NCBI GenBank assembly: GCA_029228645.1
Contig: JAPTHR010000002.1
Span: forward strand, 124,001 to 188,000
Direction: 5' to 3'
Length of the DNA: 64,000 nt
DNA from: Gammaproteobacteria bacterium Milos-ODIII6
Lineage (GTDB): Bacteria; Pseudomonadota; Gammaproteobacteria; Chromatiales; Chromatiaceae
The notes beneath the pieces were generated by a model. It did not search any database and was not told the DNA's origin. It saw only the letters and a program-made list of their open reading frames with translations. The position numbers and the translations under genes are program-made. This document shows positions 43,633 to 51,281 of this stretch, one piece after another (the stretch's first letter is position 1; every line of letters begins with the position of its first letter).

Positions 43633-44997
43633 GTGCCCTACCAGTTTGAACTGCCCATCCCAAAAGGCGGACAGCGCCGTTTGGTTGTCGCCTGGCTGAA
43701 GCTGGGCGTACTCGCCCTGCTTGCATCGGGAGCGTTTTCGATCCTGTTGGTCCTTTCACGCACCCCCTCGCTGTACGAATGGATTCCCTGGGTTGATTTC
43801 TTTCACACCGCGCTGGTCGTGCATGTCGACCTTTCCGTGGTTATCTGGTTTCTGGCCTTTGCGGGTGTCCTGTGGTCGGTCAACGGGCGCGCCGGCGACC
43901 TTCGCTGGGACTGGCTGGCCTGGTGGCTGGCGGCTCTCGGCACACTGGTCATCATCGTGGCGCCCTTTCTCGGTGCGGGCTCACCGCTGATGAACAATTA
44001 CATCCCGGTCCTGCGCGACCCCTTGTTCTTCGCCGGAGGAGGCCTGTTCACCCTGGGCTTCCTGGTTCTCGCCCTGCGCAGCCTGGCCACCCGCATCCCC
44101 CTGGACCATGCCTGGAACGCCGCCGACGCGCTGCGCATCGGCCTGTTGTACAGCAAGATCAGTGCGCTGCTGGCGCTGGCCGCCTTCGGCGCCTCCTATG
44201 CGCTCACCCCCACAGACCTGCAAGGTGCCAGTTATTACGAGTTCCTGTTTTGGGGCGGCGGCCACATCCTGCAGTTCACCCATGGCCTGTTGCTGGTGGT
44301 CTCGTGGCTGTGGCTGGCACATGCCAGCGGCCATCGCGTGCCGATGCGCGGGCACGCCGGCGTCCTGTGGTTCAGCCTGGCCTTTTCACCGGTCCTGCTG
44401 GCACCCTTCATCTACTTGTTCAACGATGTGGTCAGCGCCGCCCACCGCGAGGGCTTCACCGAACTCATGCGGTACGGTGGGCTGACCCTGGTACCGTTCA
44501 TTCTGATCGTCTTCGCAGCCGCCTTTCGAGGGGAAAAGCCTGACGCACAACAGAAGCCACTGCGCGCAGCCCTTCTGAGTTCGCTGCTGCTGTTCGTCGT
44601 GGGAGGCATCCTCGGCTTCATGATCCGGGGAGTGAACGTGGTGATACCGGCTCACTATCACGGCTCCATCGTTGGCGTGACGCTGGCCTTCATGGGCATG
44701 GCATACCTGCTGTTGCCGCGGCTCGGCTTCGCGGCCCCTGTGGGACGCATGGCAAACTGGCAACCCTGGGTCTACGGCACCGGCCAACTGATGCACATCA
44801 CTGGCCTGGCGATTTCCGGCGGCTACGGCAATATCCAGCGCAAGACAGCCGGTAGCGCGCAGGGCCTGGAGAGTCTGCCGGAGATCGCGGGCATGGGCCT
44901 GATGGGTGGCGGCGGCCTGGTCGCGATCATCGGTGGCCTGATGTTCGTGCTGGTGATGCTGAAGTGCCTGTGGTTCAGCGGGCGAGGCGGAAACTGA
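43633..44997 (+). CDS. Divergent heme-copper-oxidase subunit I homologue, CuB di-histidine apparently missing
   Basis: This 454-residue protein has about 12 membrane helices and the heme-copper oxidase subunit I fold (PF00115-like). Heme ligand positions are kept: His64 in the helix II segment VVHVDLS, and the His-x-His pair in AHYHGSIVG (His341, His343). His211 in GGGHILQF takes the helix VI CuB position. The helix VII pair (GGHHLHW in CcoN, WAHHQYT in subunit I of the aa3-type enzyme) is replaced by a segment around SPVLLAPFIYLF (about 252-263) with no His-His, and no crosslinked Tyr follows His211. It is divergent from ccoN, with a GTG start. Reductase, heme-binding membrane protein and assembly roles are all open. 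Confidence 0.7.
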   Translation: MPYQFELPIPKGGQRRLVVAWLKLGVLALLASGAFSILLVLSRTPSLYEWIPWVDFFHTALVVHVDLSVVIWFLAFAGVLWSVNGRAGDLRWDWLAWWLAALGTLVIIVAPFLGAGSPLMNNYIPVLRDPLFFAGGGLFTLGFLVLALRSLATRIPLDHAWNAADALRIGLLYSKISALLALAAFGASYALTPTDLQGASYYEFLFWGGGHILQFTHGLLLVVSWLWLAHASGHRVPMRGHAGVLWFSLAFSPVLLAPFIYLFNDVVSAAHREGFTELMRYGGLTLVPFILIVFAAAFRGEKPDAQQKPLRAALLSSLLLFVVGGILGFMIRGVNVVIPAHYHGSIVGVTLAFMGMAYLLLPRLGFAAPVGRMANWQPWVYGTGQLMHITGLAISGGYGNIQRKTAGSAQGLESLPEIAGMGLMGGGGLVAIIGGLMFVLVMLKCLWFSGRGGN

Positions 44998-45093
44998 TGG
45001 CGCCGTCGCCTGACACCACTGCGGGCTTCGCACGGCCGCAAAAACCCGAACCTGGCCGGGATCCCGTTAATTAATCGACACTGAACTGATCGT

Positions 45094-45543
45094 ATGTCAC
45101 TGGTCATCCCCACACGTCTGCGAGAACGATTGCCCGAGGATTTCGCCTATCCTCTGTGGCCTTCCCGGATCACGGAACTGCTGAAAGAGACGCCGCAAGC
45201 CGAAGACGCCGAGTTGGTTTTCCGTTGGCGGGACGAGTTCTGGGAATCACATTGGCGGGCGCGGATTCTTCAGCACGGCACCGTCACGCTGCTGAGGGCC
45301 GATTACACAACTGACTGGTCACCCTACTTTCCGAAGTGGAAGATCAGCGTGTTCTCCATTCCGAAGGAGTACATCACCCCAGCCCAGGAGATCCTGTTCG
45401 GTGGCGGCATGCAGTCCTTGGCCGAGAAGCTGAAACAGCATGGCCTGACGCCTGACTACGCCGTGCGCGAGAAGATCCAGATGAATCTTGCCGAGTGGGA
45501 CCATGATGAATCCCGCCTCACGCCACAACAACTCCTCACCTGA
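45094..45543 (+). CDS. Hypothetical protein, 149 residues
   Basis: I do not recognise this protein. It is soluble, with no signal peptide or membrane helix, and is rich in Trp and charged residues in the middle (WRDEFWESHW, TDWSPYFPKWK). The start lacks a clear ribosome site, and the codon use fits neighbouring genes. It lies 97 bases after the oxidase-like gene on the same strand and converges on cyoE with 29 bases between, so it may be co-transcribed with that gene. Function unknown. Confidence 0.55.
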   Translation: MSLVIPTRLRERLPEDFAYPLWPSRITELLKETPQAEDAELVFRWRDEFWESHWRARILQHGTVTLLRADYTTDWSPYFPKWKISVFSIPKEYITPAQEILFGGGMQSLAEKLKQHGLTPDYAVREKIQMNLAEWDHDESRLTPQQLLT

Positions 45544-45572
45544 CAGGCAACCGGCGGCGCCCTGGCCCCCGG

Positions 45573-46487
45573 TCACAACCAGCCCCAGGCAAGCACCAGC
45601 TGCAGGTAGTGATCTGCCAGCAACAGCAGGAACAACCCGCTGAGATAGAAAATCGAGTAGCCGAAGGTTTTCATGGCGTACTCATCGCCCGGGCTGCTGT
45701 ACAGGCGCCACGCATGCCAGACAAACCCCAGCCCGAGCGTAACCGCGCCCACCAGGTACAGGGGTCCGCTCATGTGGTACAGGAATGGCAGCAAACTGAC
45801 TGCCAGCAGCATCAGGGTGTAGAGCAGGATATGCAGCTTGGTGAACGCCACCCCGTGGGTGACCGGCAACATCGGCACGCCAGCCTTTGCATATTCCTCG
45901 CGGCGACGTATCGCCAGCGCCCAGAAATGCGGCGGGGTCCAGATGAAGATCACCAGGAACAACAGCAGCGCCTCGGTGTTCACCTCGCCGGTCACCGCGG
46001 CCCAGCCGAGCAGCGGCGGCGCGGCCCCCGCTGCGCCACCGAGGACGATGTTGTGCGGGGTGGATCGCTTGAGAAACATGGTGTAGATCACCGCGTAACC
46101 AACCAGCGAGAACAGGGTCAGTACCGCGGTCAGCATGTTCACGAACAGCCCGAGGAGCAGCATCGAGATCACGCCGATACCGATTGCGAAGGTCAGCGCC
46201 ATCGCCGGGGTGAGTCGACCCTGTGGCAAGGGACGCCCCTGGGTGCGCTCCATGAGGGCATCGATACGCTGATCGACCCAATGATTGATCGCCGCCCCCG
46301 AAGCCGCCCCCAGGCCGATGCCCACGGTACCGAAGAACAGGATGTCCAAAGGCACCATGCCCGGGGATGCCAGCAACATGCCGACCACCGCAGTGAACAC
46401 GATCAGGTACACGACCTTGGGCTTGCACAGCGCATAAAACTCGCGCCAGGGGACACGCGCACTCTTCTGCAGTATCAGTTCAGTCAT
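45573..46487 (-). CDS. cyoE: Protoheme IX farnesyltransferase (heme O synthase)
   Basis: This 304-residue UbiA-superfamily integral membrane enzyme adds farnesyl to heme b to make heme o, the precursor of heme a. The two Asp-rich regions are visible: NHWVDQRIDALMERTQGRP (about 67-85, DxxxD) and the loop after REEYAKAGVPMLP. About nine helices are present. The ATG has AAGGAG. It follows ctaA, SCO-like and SURF1 on the same strand. Heme a made by CyoE and CtaA would serve the caa3 oxidase here. Confidence 0.95.
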   Translation of the reverse strand: MTELILQKSARVPWREFYALCKPKVVYLIVFTAVVGMLLASPGMVPLDILFFGTVGIGLGAASGAAINHWVDQRIDALMERTQGRPLPQGRLTPAMALTFAIGIGVISMLLLGLFVNMLTAVLTLFSLVGYAVIYTMFLKRSTPHNIVLGGAAGAAPPLLGWAAVTGEVNTEALLLFLVIFIWTPPHFWALAIRRREEYAKAGVPMLPVTHGVAFTKLHILLYTLMLLAVSLLPFLYHMSGPLYLVGAVTLGLGFVWHAWRLYSSPGDEYAMKTFGYSIFYLSGLFLLLLADHYLQLVLAWGWL

Positions 46488-46526
46488 TTCTCACTCCTTT
46501 GGTGAATTTGAGGCTCCACCAGCCTT

Positions 46527-47540
46527 TCAAATACCGCCCACGGTCTTGCGCCGCAGTGCGTGGTTCAAGGATACCAGGGTCAGCAGCAGCAATGCCGCTC
46601 CACCATTGTGTGCCACCGCCAGCCAAAGCGGCAGGCTCATTATCACGTTGCCGATGCCCAGGCCCAGCTGCACGGCCAGCATTGCAAGCATCAGCCAGGC
46701 GCCACGACGCAGTAAGGCGTCATCGGTACGCAGCACCGCAACCCCCAGCAACACCAGGTAAAGGGTGGTAAGCAGGGCTCCCACGCGGTGCATCAGGTGA
46801 ATGGTCACGCGGGCATCATTGTCGAGCAATCCGCCCTCGTAGTTGACTCGCGGCTCGCCGATGATATCGAAGGCCTCGCTGAAATCGGTTGGCGGCAGCC
46901 ACCGTCCCTGGCAGGTCGGGAAGTCAGGGCAATGCAAAGCCGCATAATTGGTACTGGTCCAGCCGCCGAGTGCGATTTGTCCAAACAGCACCAGCAGACC
47001 GAGCAGCGCCCAGACACGGATACCCCGTCCACGCCGACCGAACACCGGTGCGCCATTGCGCGGGCGCGCACTGAAGGCCAGCCAGGCCAGCAGGGCGAGT
47101 GTGAGCATGCCGGTGATCAGGTGCAGGGTGACAATCGCCGGGCGCAACAACAGGGTGACCGTCCACATGCCCAATGCGCCCTGGAAACTGACCAACAGCA
47201 CCAGCAGGATCGGCAATAGAACCGGTTGCTCTTCATCGTGACGATTGCGCCAGGCCAGCACCGCCATGGCGATGATCAGGAGGCCGAGGGCGCTGGCAAG
47301 GTAACGATGGATCATTTCGTTCCAGGCCTTGTGCAGCTCGACCTTGGCATCCGGGAAATTCTGCTCGACCTGGGACAGTTCGTGCGCACTGTCCGGTGGT
47401 GTGATCTGGCCATAGCACCCTGGCCAGTCCGGACAACCCAAACCTGCATCCGTGAGACGCACGAAGGCCCCCAGCACGATCACGCAGAAGGCGAGAACCG
47501 TGGTCAGCCAGGACAGCCGGACAAACCAGGGACTGATCAC
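46527..47540 (-). CDS. ctaA: Heme A synthase CtaA (COX15)
   Basis: This 337-residue enzyme has eight helices and oxidises heme o to heme a. The N-terminal GCPDWPGCYGQ disulfide motif (about 34-44) and the His motifs EMIHRY (about 75) and LMHRVGA (about 245) are family signatures. COX15 type is favoured by length and the early CPDWPGC. The GTG start overlaps the stop of the SCO-like gene (GTGA), linking the two. Confidence 0.94.
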   Translation of the reverse strand: MISPWFVRLSWLTTVLAFCVIVLGAFVRLTDAGLGCPDWPGCYGQITPPDSAHELSQVEQNFPDAKVELHKAWNEMIHRYLASALGLLIIAMAVLAWRNRHDEEQPVLLPILLVLLVSFQGALGMWTVTLLLRPAIVTLHLITGMLTLALLAWLAFSARPRNGAPVFGRRGRGIRVWALLGLLVLFGQIALGGWTSTNYAALHCPDFPTCQGRWLPPTDFSEAFDIIGEPRVNYEGGLLDNDARVTIHLMHRVGALLTTLYLVLLGVAVLRTDDALLRRGAWLMLAMLAVQLGLGIGNVIMSLPLWLAVAHNGGAALLLLTLVSLNHALRRKTVGGI

Positions 47541-48151
47541 AGTTGCACCACCCGGATCAGGTGCTGCAGGTCCTTGAGCACGTCTTTCCAGGGCGGGTTG
47601 GGAGAGTAGGAAAGGATCAGGCGGCCCTGCGGATCGATGGTATAGACACGACCCTCCGTCGCATCGCCATTTACCGCCAGCAAGCCAAGCATCTTTTCAC
47701 GCACATCCTTGGGCCCGACCAGCACCTGTGTTCCCTCGAATGGTTCGAGCTGCTGCGCCAGGCCCGCGTTCTCACCCCCGTCGGTCAGCAGCATCAGGCG
47801 ACGCACACGATAGCGATCCTCACCCATTGCCAAGCGGATCTGGCGCAGGTGGAAAAGATTCTGCATACAGCTGTCACCACAGCTGCTGCCTGCCAGCAGC
47901 AGCAGCGACCAGTTCCCCTGTGCCGATGCCAAGTCAAATGTGCGCCCGTCGAGCGTCTGCATTTTCAGAGCGGGCATATCCACGGTCGGCTGCACCAGCT
48001 GACCACGGTTTTTCGTACCAAAGCCATCCAGCACCTGCGGGTTGTAGAAAAGGTACAGCGCGAGCATGAAAGGCAGCCCGGTAACGATCAACAGCGCCCA
48101 CATGGTGCGGCGCCCCTTCTTCAACTCTGTCCCCTGTAGATTCTCTGACAT
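47537..48151 (-). CDS. SCO1/SenC-like thioredoxin-fold protein, membrane anchored
   Basis: This 204-residue protein has one N-terminal helix (about 17-37) and a periplasmic thioredoxin-fold domain. Cysteines are in SSCGDSC (about 89-93, CxxxC), the copper-binding pattern of SCO proteins that load the CuA site. A third ligand His expected in SCO is not clear: the late region has DPQGRLIL instead of the usual His segment. A TTG 27 bases upstream is a possible alternative start. It is between SURF1 and ctaA, supporting a role in caa3 assembly. Confidence 0.75.
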   Translation of the reverse strand: MSENLQGTELKKGRRTMWALLIVTGLPFMLALYLFYNPQVLDGFGTKNRGQLVQPTVDMPALKMQTLDGRTFDLASAQGNWSLLLLAGSSCGDSCMQNLFHLRQIRLAMGEDRYRVRRLMLLTDGGENAGLAQQLEPFEGTQVLVGPKDVREKMLGLLAVNGDATEGRVYTIDPQGRLILSYSPNPPWKDVLKDLQHLIRVVQL

Positions 48152-48211
48152 GGATACTGCGTCTTCCGTTGTGTTCAATTGAATCGTCCGCCTGTTTTTT
48201 CGGGATAGCAG

Positions 48212-48937
48212 CTATTCAGGCTCGCGGCGCTTGATCGACAGCCCCAGCCAGGTGGCAAAGGCGATCACCGCAAAGGCGGCCCACTGTATGGCGTACCCGA
48301 TATGCATGCCGACCTTGGCATCGTAAGCTGTCGTAGCGTGCTTATACCCCCCCGGGCTGCCCGGTTCCAGGCGGATCACGAACCTGGGGACGGAAAGCCC
48401 GGTACGCTCGTTGTAGTACGCCGGATCAACGTACAGCCAGCGCATACTGCCTTCCGGGTCCGGTCTTTCCGCACCGACCACGGGGCGTGAGCGATGCCGA
48501 TCGACCCGCCCGCTCAGCCTGAGCGGCTGCTGATCGACGCTGATGTCCGGCAGCTGATCGCGCCGCCTCGCGGCGACCACCCAACCCCTGTCCACCAGCA
48601 CGTGACCGCCTTCGGAAAGACGGAAAGGTGTGATCACCTGGTAGCCGGGCTTACCTTCCATCACCACGTTATCGATCAATACCTGGCCGTCGTTTTCGAA
48701 ACGGCCTTCGAAGCTCACCCGCCGGTACTGCATCGACTCGACATCCAGAGAACCGCCACGGTACTCGACAGCCGGCAGGTCCATCCGGGAATCGACCAGC
48801 GCCTGCAAATCGCGTTTCTGATCCGCACGCCCGAGTTGCCAGATCGCCAACACGAGGAAAATACCGGTTCCCAACAGGGCGACAACGGTACCGCCAATAC
48901 CCGGTTGGAAACGGTACCTAGAACTTGCGAATAGCAT
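48212..48937 (-). CDS. SURF1-family cytochrome c oxidase assembly protein
   Basis: This 241-residue protein has two membrane helices, one at about 18-38 and one near the C-terminus (about 210-230). Signatures are WQLGRADQKRDL (about 32-43), FENDGQVLIDN (about 77-87), VLVDRGWV (about 112-119) and the end AYAIQWAAFAV-type segment. SURF1 helps insert heme a into subunit I. The start at 48937 gives an N-terminus consistent with the family. It starts the assembly cluster SURF1, SCO-like, ctaA, cyoE. Confidence 0.92.
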   Translation of the reverse strand: MLFASSRYRFQPGIGGTVVALLGTGIFLVLAIWQLGRADQKRDLQALVDSRMDLPAVEYRGGSLDVESMQYRRVSFEGRFENDGQVLIDNVVMEGKPGYQVITPFRLSEGGHVLVDRGWVVAARRRDQLPDISVDQQPLRLSGRVDRHRSRPVVGAERPDPEGSMRWLYVDPAYYNERTGLSVPRFVIRLEPGSPGGYKHATTAYDAKVGMHIGYAIQWAAFAVIAFATWLGLSIKRREPE

Positions 48938-49273
48938 GCGAGCATCCCGTATCGGCTCTCCAACGCAGCCAGCCCAGGCGCACCGAGCGCGGTTTGCTTG
49001 TTCCGAATAAGCGAGGTGCAAAAACGGATGGCCGTGTTGGAGAGCCAACCCGAAGGGACCAGGCCGGTTTTCCGTATGGCCGCGCTGCACCTTCACTCGT
49101 GTACCGCAAGTAAACCACGCCCGGCGCGCCCTGCCCTGCAACAAATTGGCCGTTGTCGATGATTACTCGCATGGTACTGGCAAGCCCTGGCGTACCCAAG
49201 GCGTTATACTCGGTCGATCAGCAATCCGACTCGGGAAATCGCCTGCCGCTACTGGGCCAGGTTCGAATACGAC
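48938..49273. other. 336-base divergent region between SURF1 and a small membrane protein
   Basis: No convincing gene is present; open frames here have no protein character. A TATACT (49205-49210) ahead of the DUF2909 gene could be a -10 element, but no good -35 lies 16-18 bases before it. Nothing else stands out. Confidence 0.5.
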
Positions 49274-49477
49274 ATGATAAAAACCCTCATCATCATCAAC
49301 CTTGTCCTCATCCTCGCGAGCCTCGCCTCCGGCGTACTGTTCCTCGCCAAGGACGATGGCAAGACCCTGCGCGTGGTGCAGTCGCTGACCTTGCGTGTTG
49401 CCCTGTCCTTTACCCTGATCGGCCTCCTGCTGATCGGTTACTTCACCGGCGCCATCACGCCGCATCAGATTCAATAG
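49274..49477 (+). CDS. DUF2909-type twin-helix membrane protein
   Basis: This 67-residue protein has two hydrophobic helices (about 3-24 and 41-60) joined by a charged loop (AKDDGKTLRVVQSLTLR). DUF2909 proteins are short, twin-helix and typically found beside cytochrome oxidase assembly genes in gammaproteobacteria, as here between SURF1 and ctaE. No activity is known. Confidence 0.85.
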   Translation: MIKTLIIINLVLILASLASGVLFLAKDDGKTLRVVQSLTLRVALSFTLIGLLLIGYFTGAITPHQIQ

Positions 49478-49545
49478 CGCCTGGAACCCCGGGATAAACC
49501 CGAACCCTTCGGGCCAGCCTTTCATCAGAGGCTGGCTCCCCAGAC

Positions 49546-49583
49546 AAAAAAACACGGAGCGCCGCAGCAGGCGGCGCCCCGCG
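49546..49583 (-). terminator. Intrinsic terminator after ctaE
   Basis: A GC-rich stem (GCGCCGC with GCGGCGC, five-base loop, extended by CGCGG / CCGTG with a mismatch) is followed on the minus strand by seven T. It lies 13 bases past the ctaE stop and ends the caa3 operon. Confidence 0.9.
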
Positions 49584-49595
49584 TTGTCTTTCCCC

Positions 49596-50468
49596 TCAGA
49601 GCCAGTACACGAAGATGTACAGCGCAATCCAGACCACGTCGACGAAGTGCCAATACCAGGCGACCGCCTCGAAGGCGAAGTGGTTGTGTTCACTGAAATG
49701 GCGCTTCATCGCACGCGCCAGGATGACCATCAGCATGATGGTACCGACGGTAACGTGGAAGCCATGGAAGCCGGTCAACATATAGAAGGTTGAGCCGTAG
49801 ATTCCCGAATTCAGGGTCAGGTCCATCTCGGCGTAGGCGTGACCATACTCGTATGCCTGCAGGATGAAGAACACCACACCCAGCGCGATAGTAGCGGCCA
49901 AGCCGAGTACCAACTGCCTGTTATTGTCCTTCTTCAGGCCCCAGTGCGCCCATGTCAGGGTACCGCCGGAGCTGAGCAGGATGATGGTATTCCACAGCGG
50001 GAGACCGGCTGGCCCCATCGCCTCTTTGGCCACTGTGTAGTTGCTCGCATCCGGCACCTGAAGCGGAGGCCAGGAGTAAGTGAAACCCTCCCAGAGAATG
50101 TTGGAGGTTCCCAGGTAACCCTCACCGCCAAGATACGGCAAGGTGATGTTGCGCAGGTAATACAGGCAACCGAAGAAGGTGATGAAAAAGAACACCTCCG
50201 AGGTGATGAACCAGAACATGCCCTGGCGGAACGACTGATCCACCTGGCCGTTGTAACTTCCGGAGAGGTTCTCGCTGATTACGTCGCCGAACCAACCCCT
50301 GAAAAGGTAGGCCAGCAAGCCCAAACCGACGAGCATGATCCACGGCCCGGCCCCCCAGGCATTCATCCACAGCACAGTGCCAAACAGAAACGTGAACACG
50401 CTGGCCGCACCGATCAGTGGCCAGCGACTTGGCTCAGGGACGTAATAGTGATCTGTCGAAGTTGTCAT
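49596..50468 (-). CDS. ctaE: Cytochrome c oxidase subunit III
   Basis: This 290-residue subunit has seven helices and the segments ITSEVFFFITFFG (about 93-105), FHGFHVTVGT (about 232-241) and HFAFEAVAWYWHFVDVVWI near the end, all typical of aa3-type subunit III. It stabilises subunit I and its proton input. The ATG at 50468 has GGGAG eight bases upstream. It closes the caa3 operon after ctaG. Confidence 0.95.
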   Translation of the reverse strand: MTTSTDHYYVPEPSRWPLIGAASVFTFLFGTVLWMNAWGAGPWIMLVGLGLLAYLFRGWFGDVISENLSGSYNGQVDQSFRQGMFWFITSEVFFFITFFGCLYYLRNITLPYLGGEGYLGTSNILWEGFTYSWPPLQVPDASNYTVAKEAMGPAGLPLWNTIILLSSGGTLTWAHWGLKKDNNRQLVLGLAATIALGVVFFILQAYEYGHAYAEMDLTLNSGIYGSTFYMLTGFHGFHVTVGTIMLMVILARAMKRHFSEHNHFAFEAVAWYWHFVDVVWIALYIFVYWL

Positions 50469-50524
50469 GTTTACTCCCAAAATCCACCTTTGTTGTTCTG
50501 GCTGATGCCGGTTCTAATCGTCCA

Positions 50525-51103
50525 TTACAGGCCGGAAACAGCCTGTTTCAATTTTTCCCTGTTGGTATCCATGAAGGTGTACGACAGGGTGACTGTGTTG
50601 TACTTCTGTGGCAGACCCCGATCGAGAATGAAACGCAACTTCAGGTCCGCGCTCTCTCCGGGTGCCAGCGTCTGCTGCTCGAAACAGAAGCAGGCAATCT
50701 TGTTGAAATGCTCGGTGGCCTGCCAGGGGGTGACACCAGGGATTGCCTGGGCAATGACCTCACGATCGCTGTTATTGCGAACCGTGTAGACGATGTCGTA
50801 AGACTTGCCGGGATGCACATCCATGCTGCGGGTCTGCGGCTCGATGTCCCAATCCAGACCGGCATTCAGGGTGTAATCGAATTCCACCTGCACCTCGCGA
50901 TCGTGGTCGACCCCCAGCTTTAGCAGCTCAGCTTCTGCAACCCGTCCACCCGTGCCACCGGCACTGTTGATACCGGTGATGTCACAGATCAGGCCATACA
51001 GCGGCACCATCGCGAAACCGAAGGCAAAGAAACCCAGCACCATGCCGGCAAGCCCGAGCCCGACGCGGCGATTGGCCTGTTGCGTTGAGGGCTGTTCGCT
51101 CAA
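50525..51103 (-). CDS. ctaG: Cytochrome c oxidase assembly protein CtaG (Cox11)
   Basis: This 192-residue protein delivers copper to the CuB site of subunit I. It has an N-terminal helix (about 14-38) and a periplasmic beta domain with the copper motif ACFCFEQQ (Cys138 and Cys140) and MPVEFxxD-like ending segments. The TTG start at 51103 overlaps the stop of the upstream 40-residue gene (TTGA); a longer GTG start adds a sequence that duplicates that gene's 3' end in another frame. Translational coupling is implied. Confidence 0.93.
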   Translation of the reverse strand: MSEQPSTQQANRRVGLGLAGMVLGFFAFGFAMVPLYGLICDITGINSAGGTGGRVAEAELLKLGVDHDREVQVEFDYTLNAGLDWDIEPQTRSMDVHPGKSYDIVYTVRNNSDREVIAQAIPGVTPWQATEHFNKIACFCFEQQTLAPGESADLKLRFILDRGLPQKYNTVTLSYTFMDTNREKLKQAVSGL

Positions 51104-51222
51104 GACCCGAGACCCTGCTTGAGGATATACAGCGGCCACAAGGACAGCAGCATCGCCACCAGGCCCAAGCCGATGGCCAGGCGGATATTCGACTTTTTCA
51201 GCGAGGTTTGCTGTTCACTCAT
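51100..51222 (-). CDS. Small membrane protein between ctaD and ctaG (40 residues)
   Basis: The frame starts MSEQQTSLKKSNIRLA, has one helix (IGLGLVAMLLSLWPLYIL) and ends KQGLGS. AGGAG precedes the ATG. It is the short cytochrome-oxidase small assembly gene seen at this place in related operons. Its stop overlaps the ctaG start. Single helix with N-terminal charge, likely an oxidase subunit or assembly aid; no biochemical data in my knowledge. Confidence 0.8.
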   Translation of the reverse strand: MSEQQTSLKKSNIRLAIGLGLVAMLLSLWPLYILKQGLGS

Positions 51223-51281
51223 TGCTTGTCTCCTATTACACCTCCCCGTCCAGGCAGGCGACCCCGGTCAGACCAGGTACA

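Noticed and set aside
49513-49536. Hairpin GCCAGCCT / AGGCTGGC after the DUF2909 gene as terminator
   Set aside because: The stem is good but no T run follows on the plus strand, so it is not annotated as an intrinsic terminator. It could be a transcript-stabilising hairpin.
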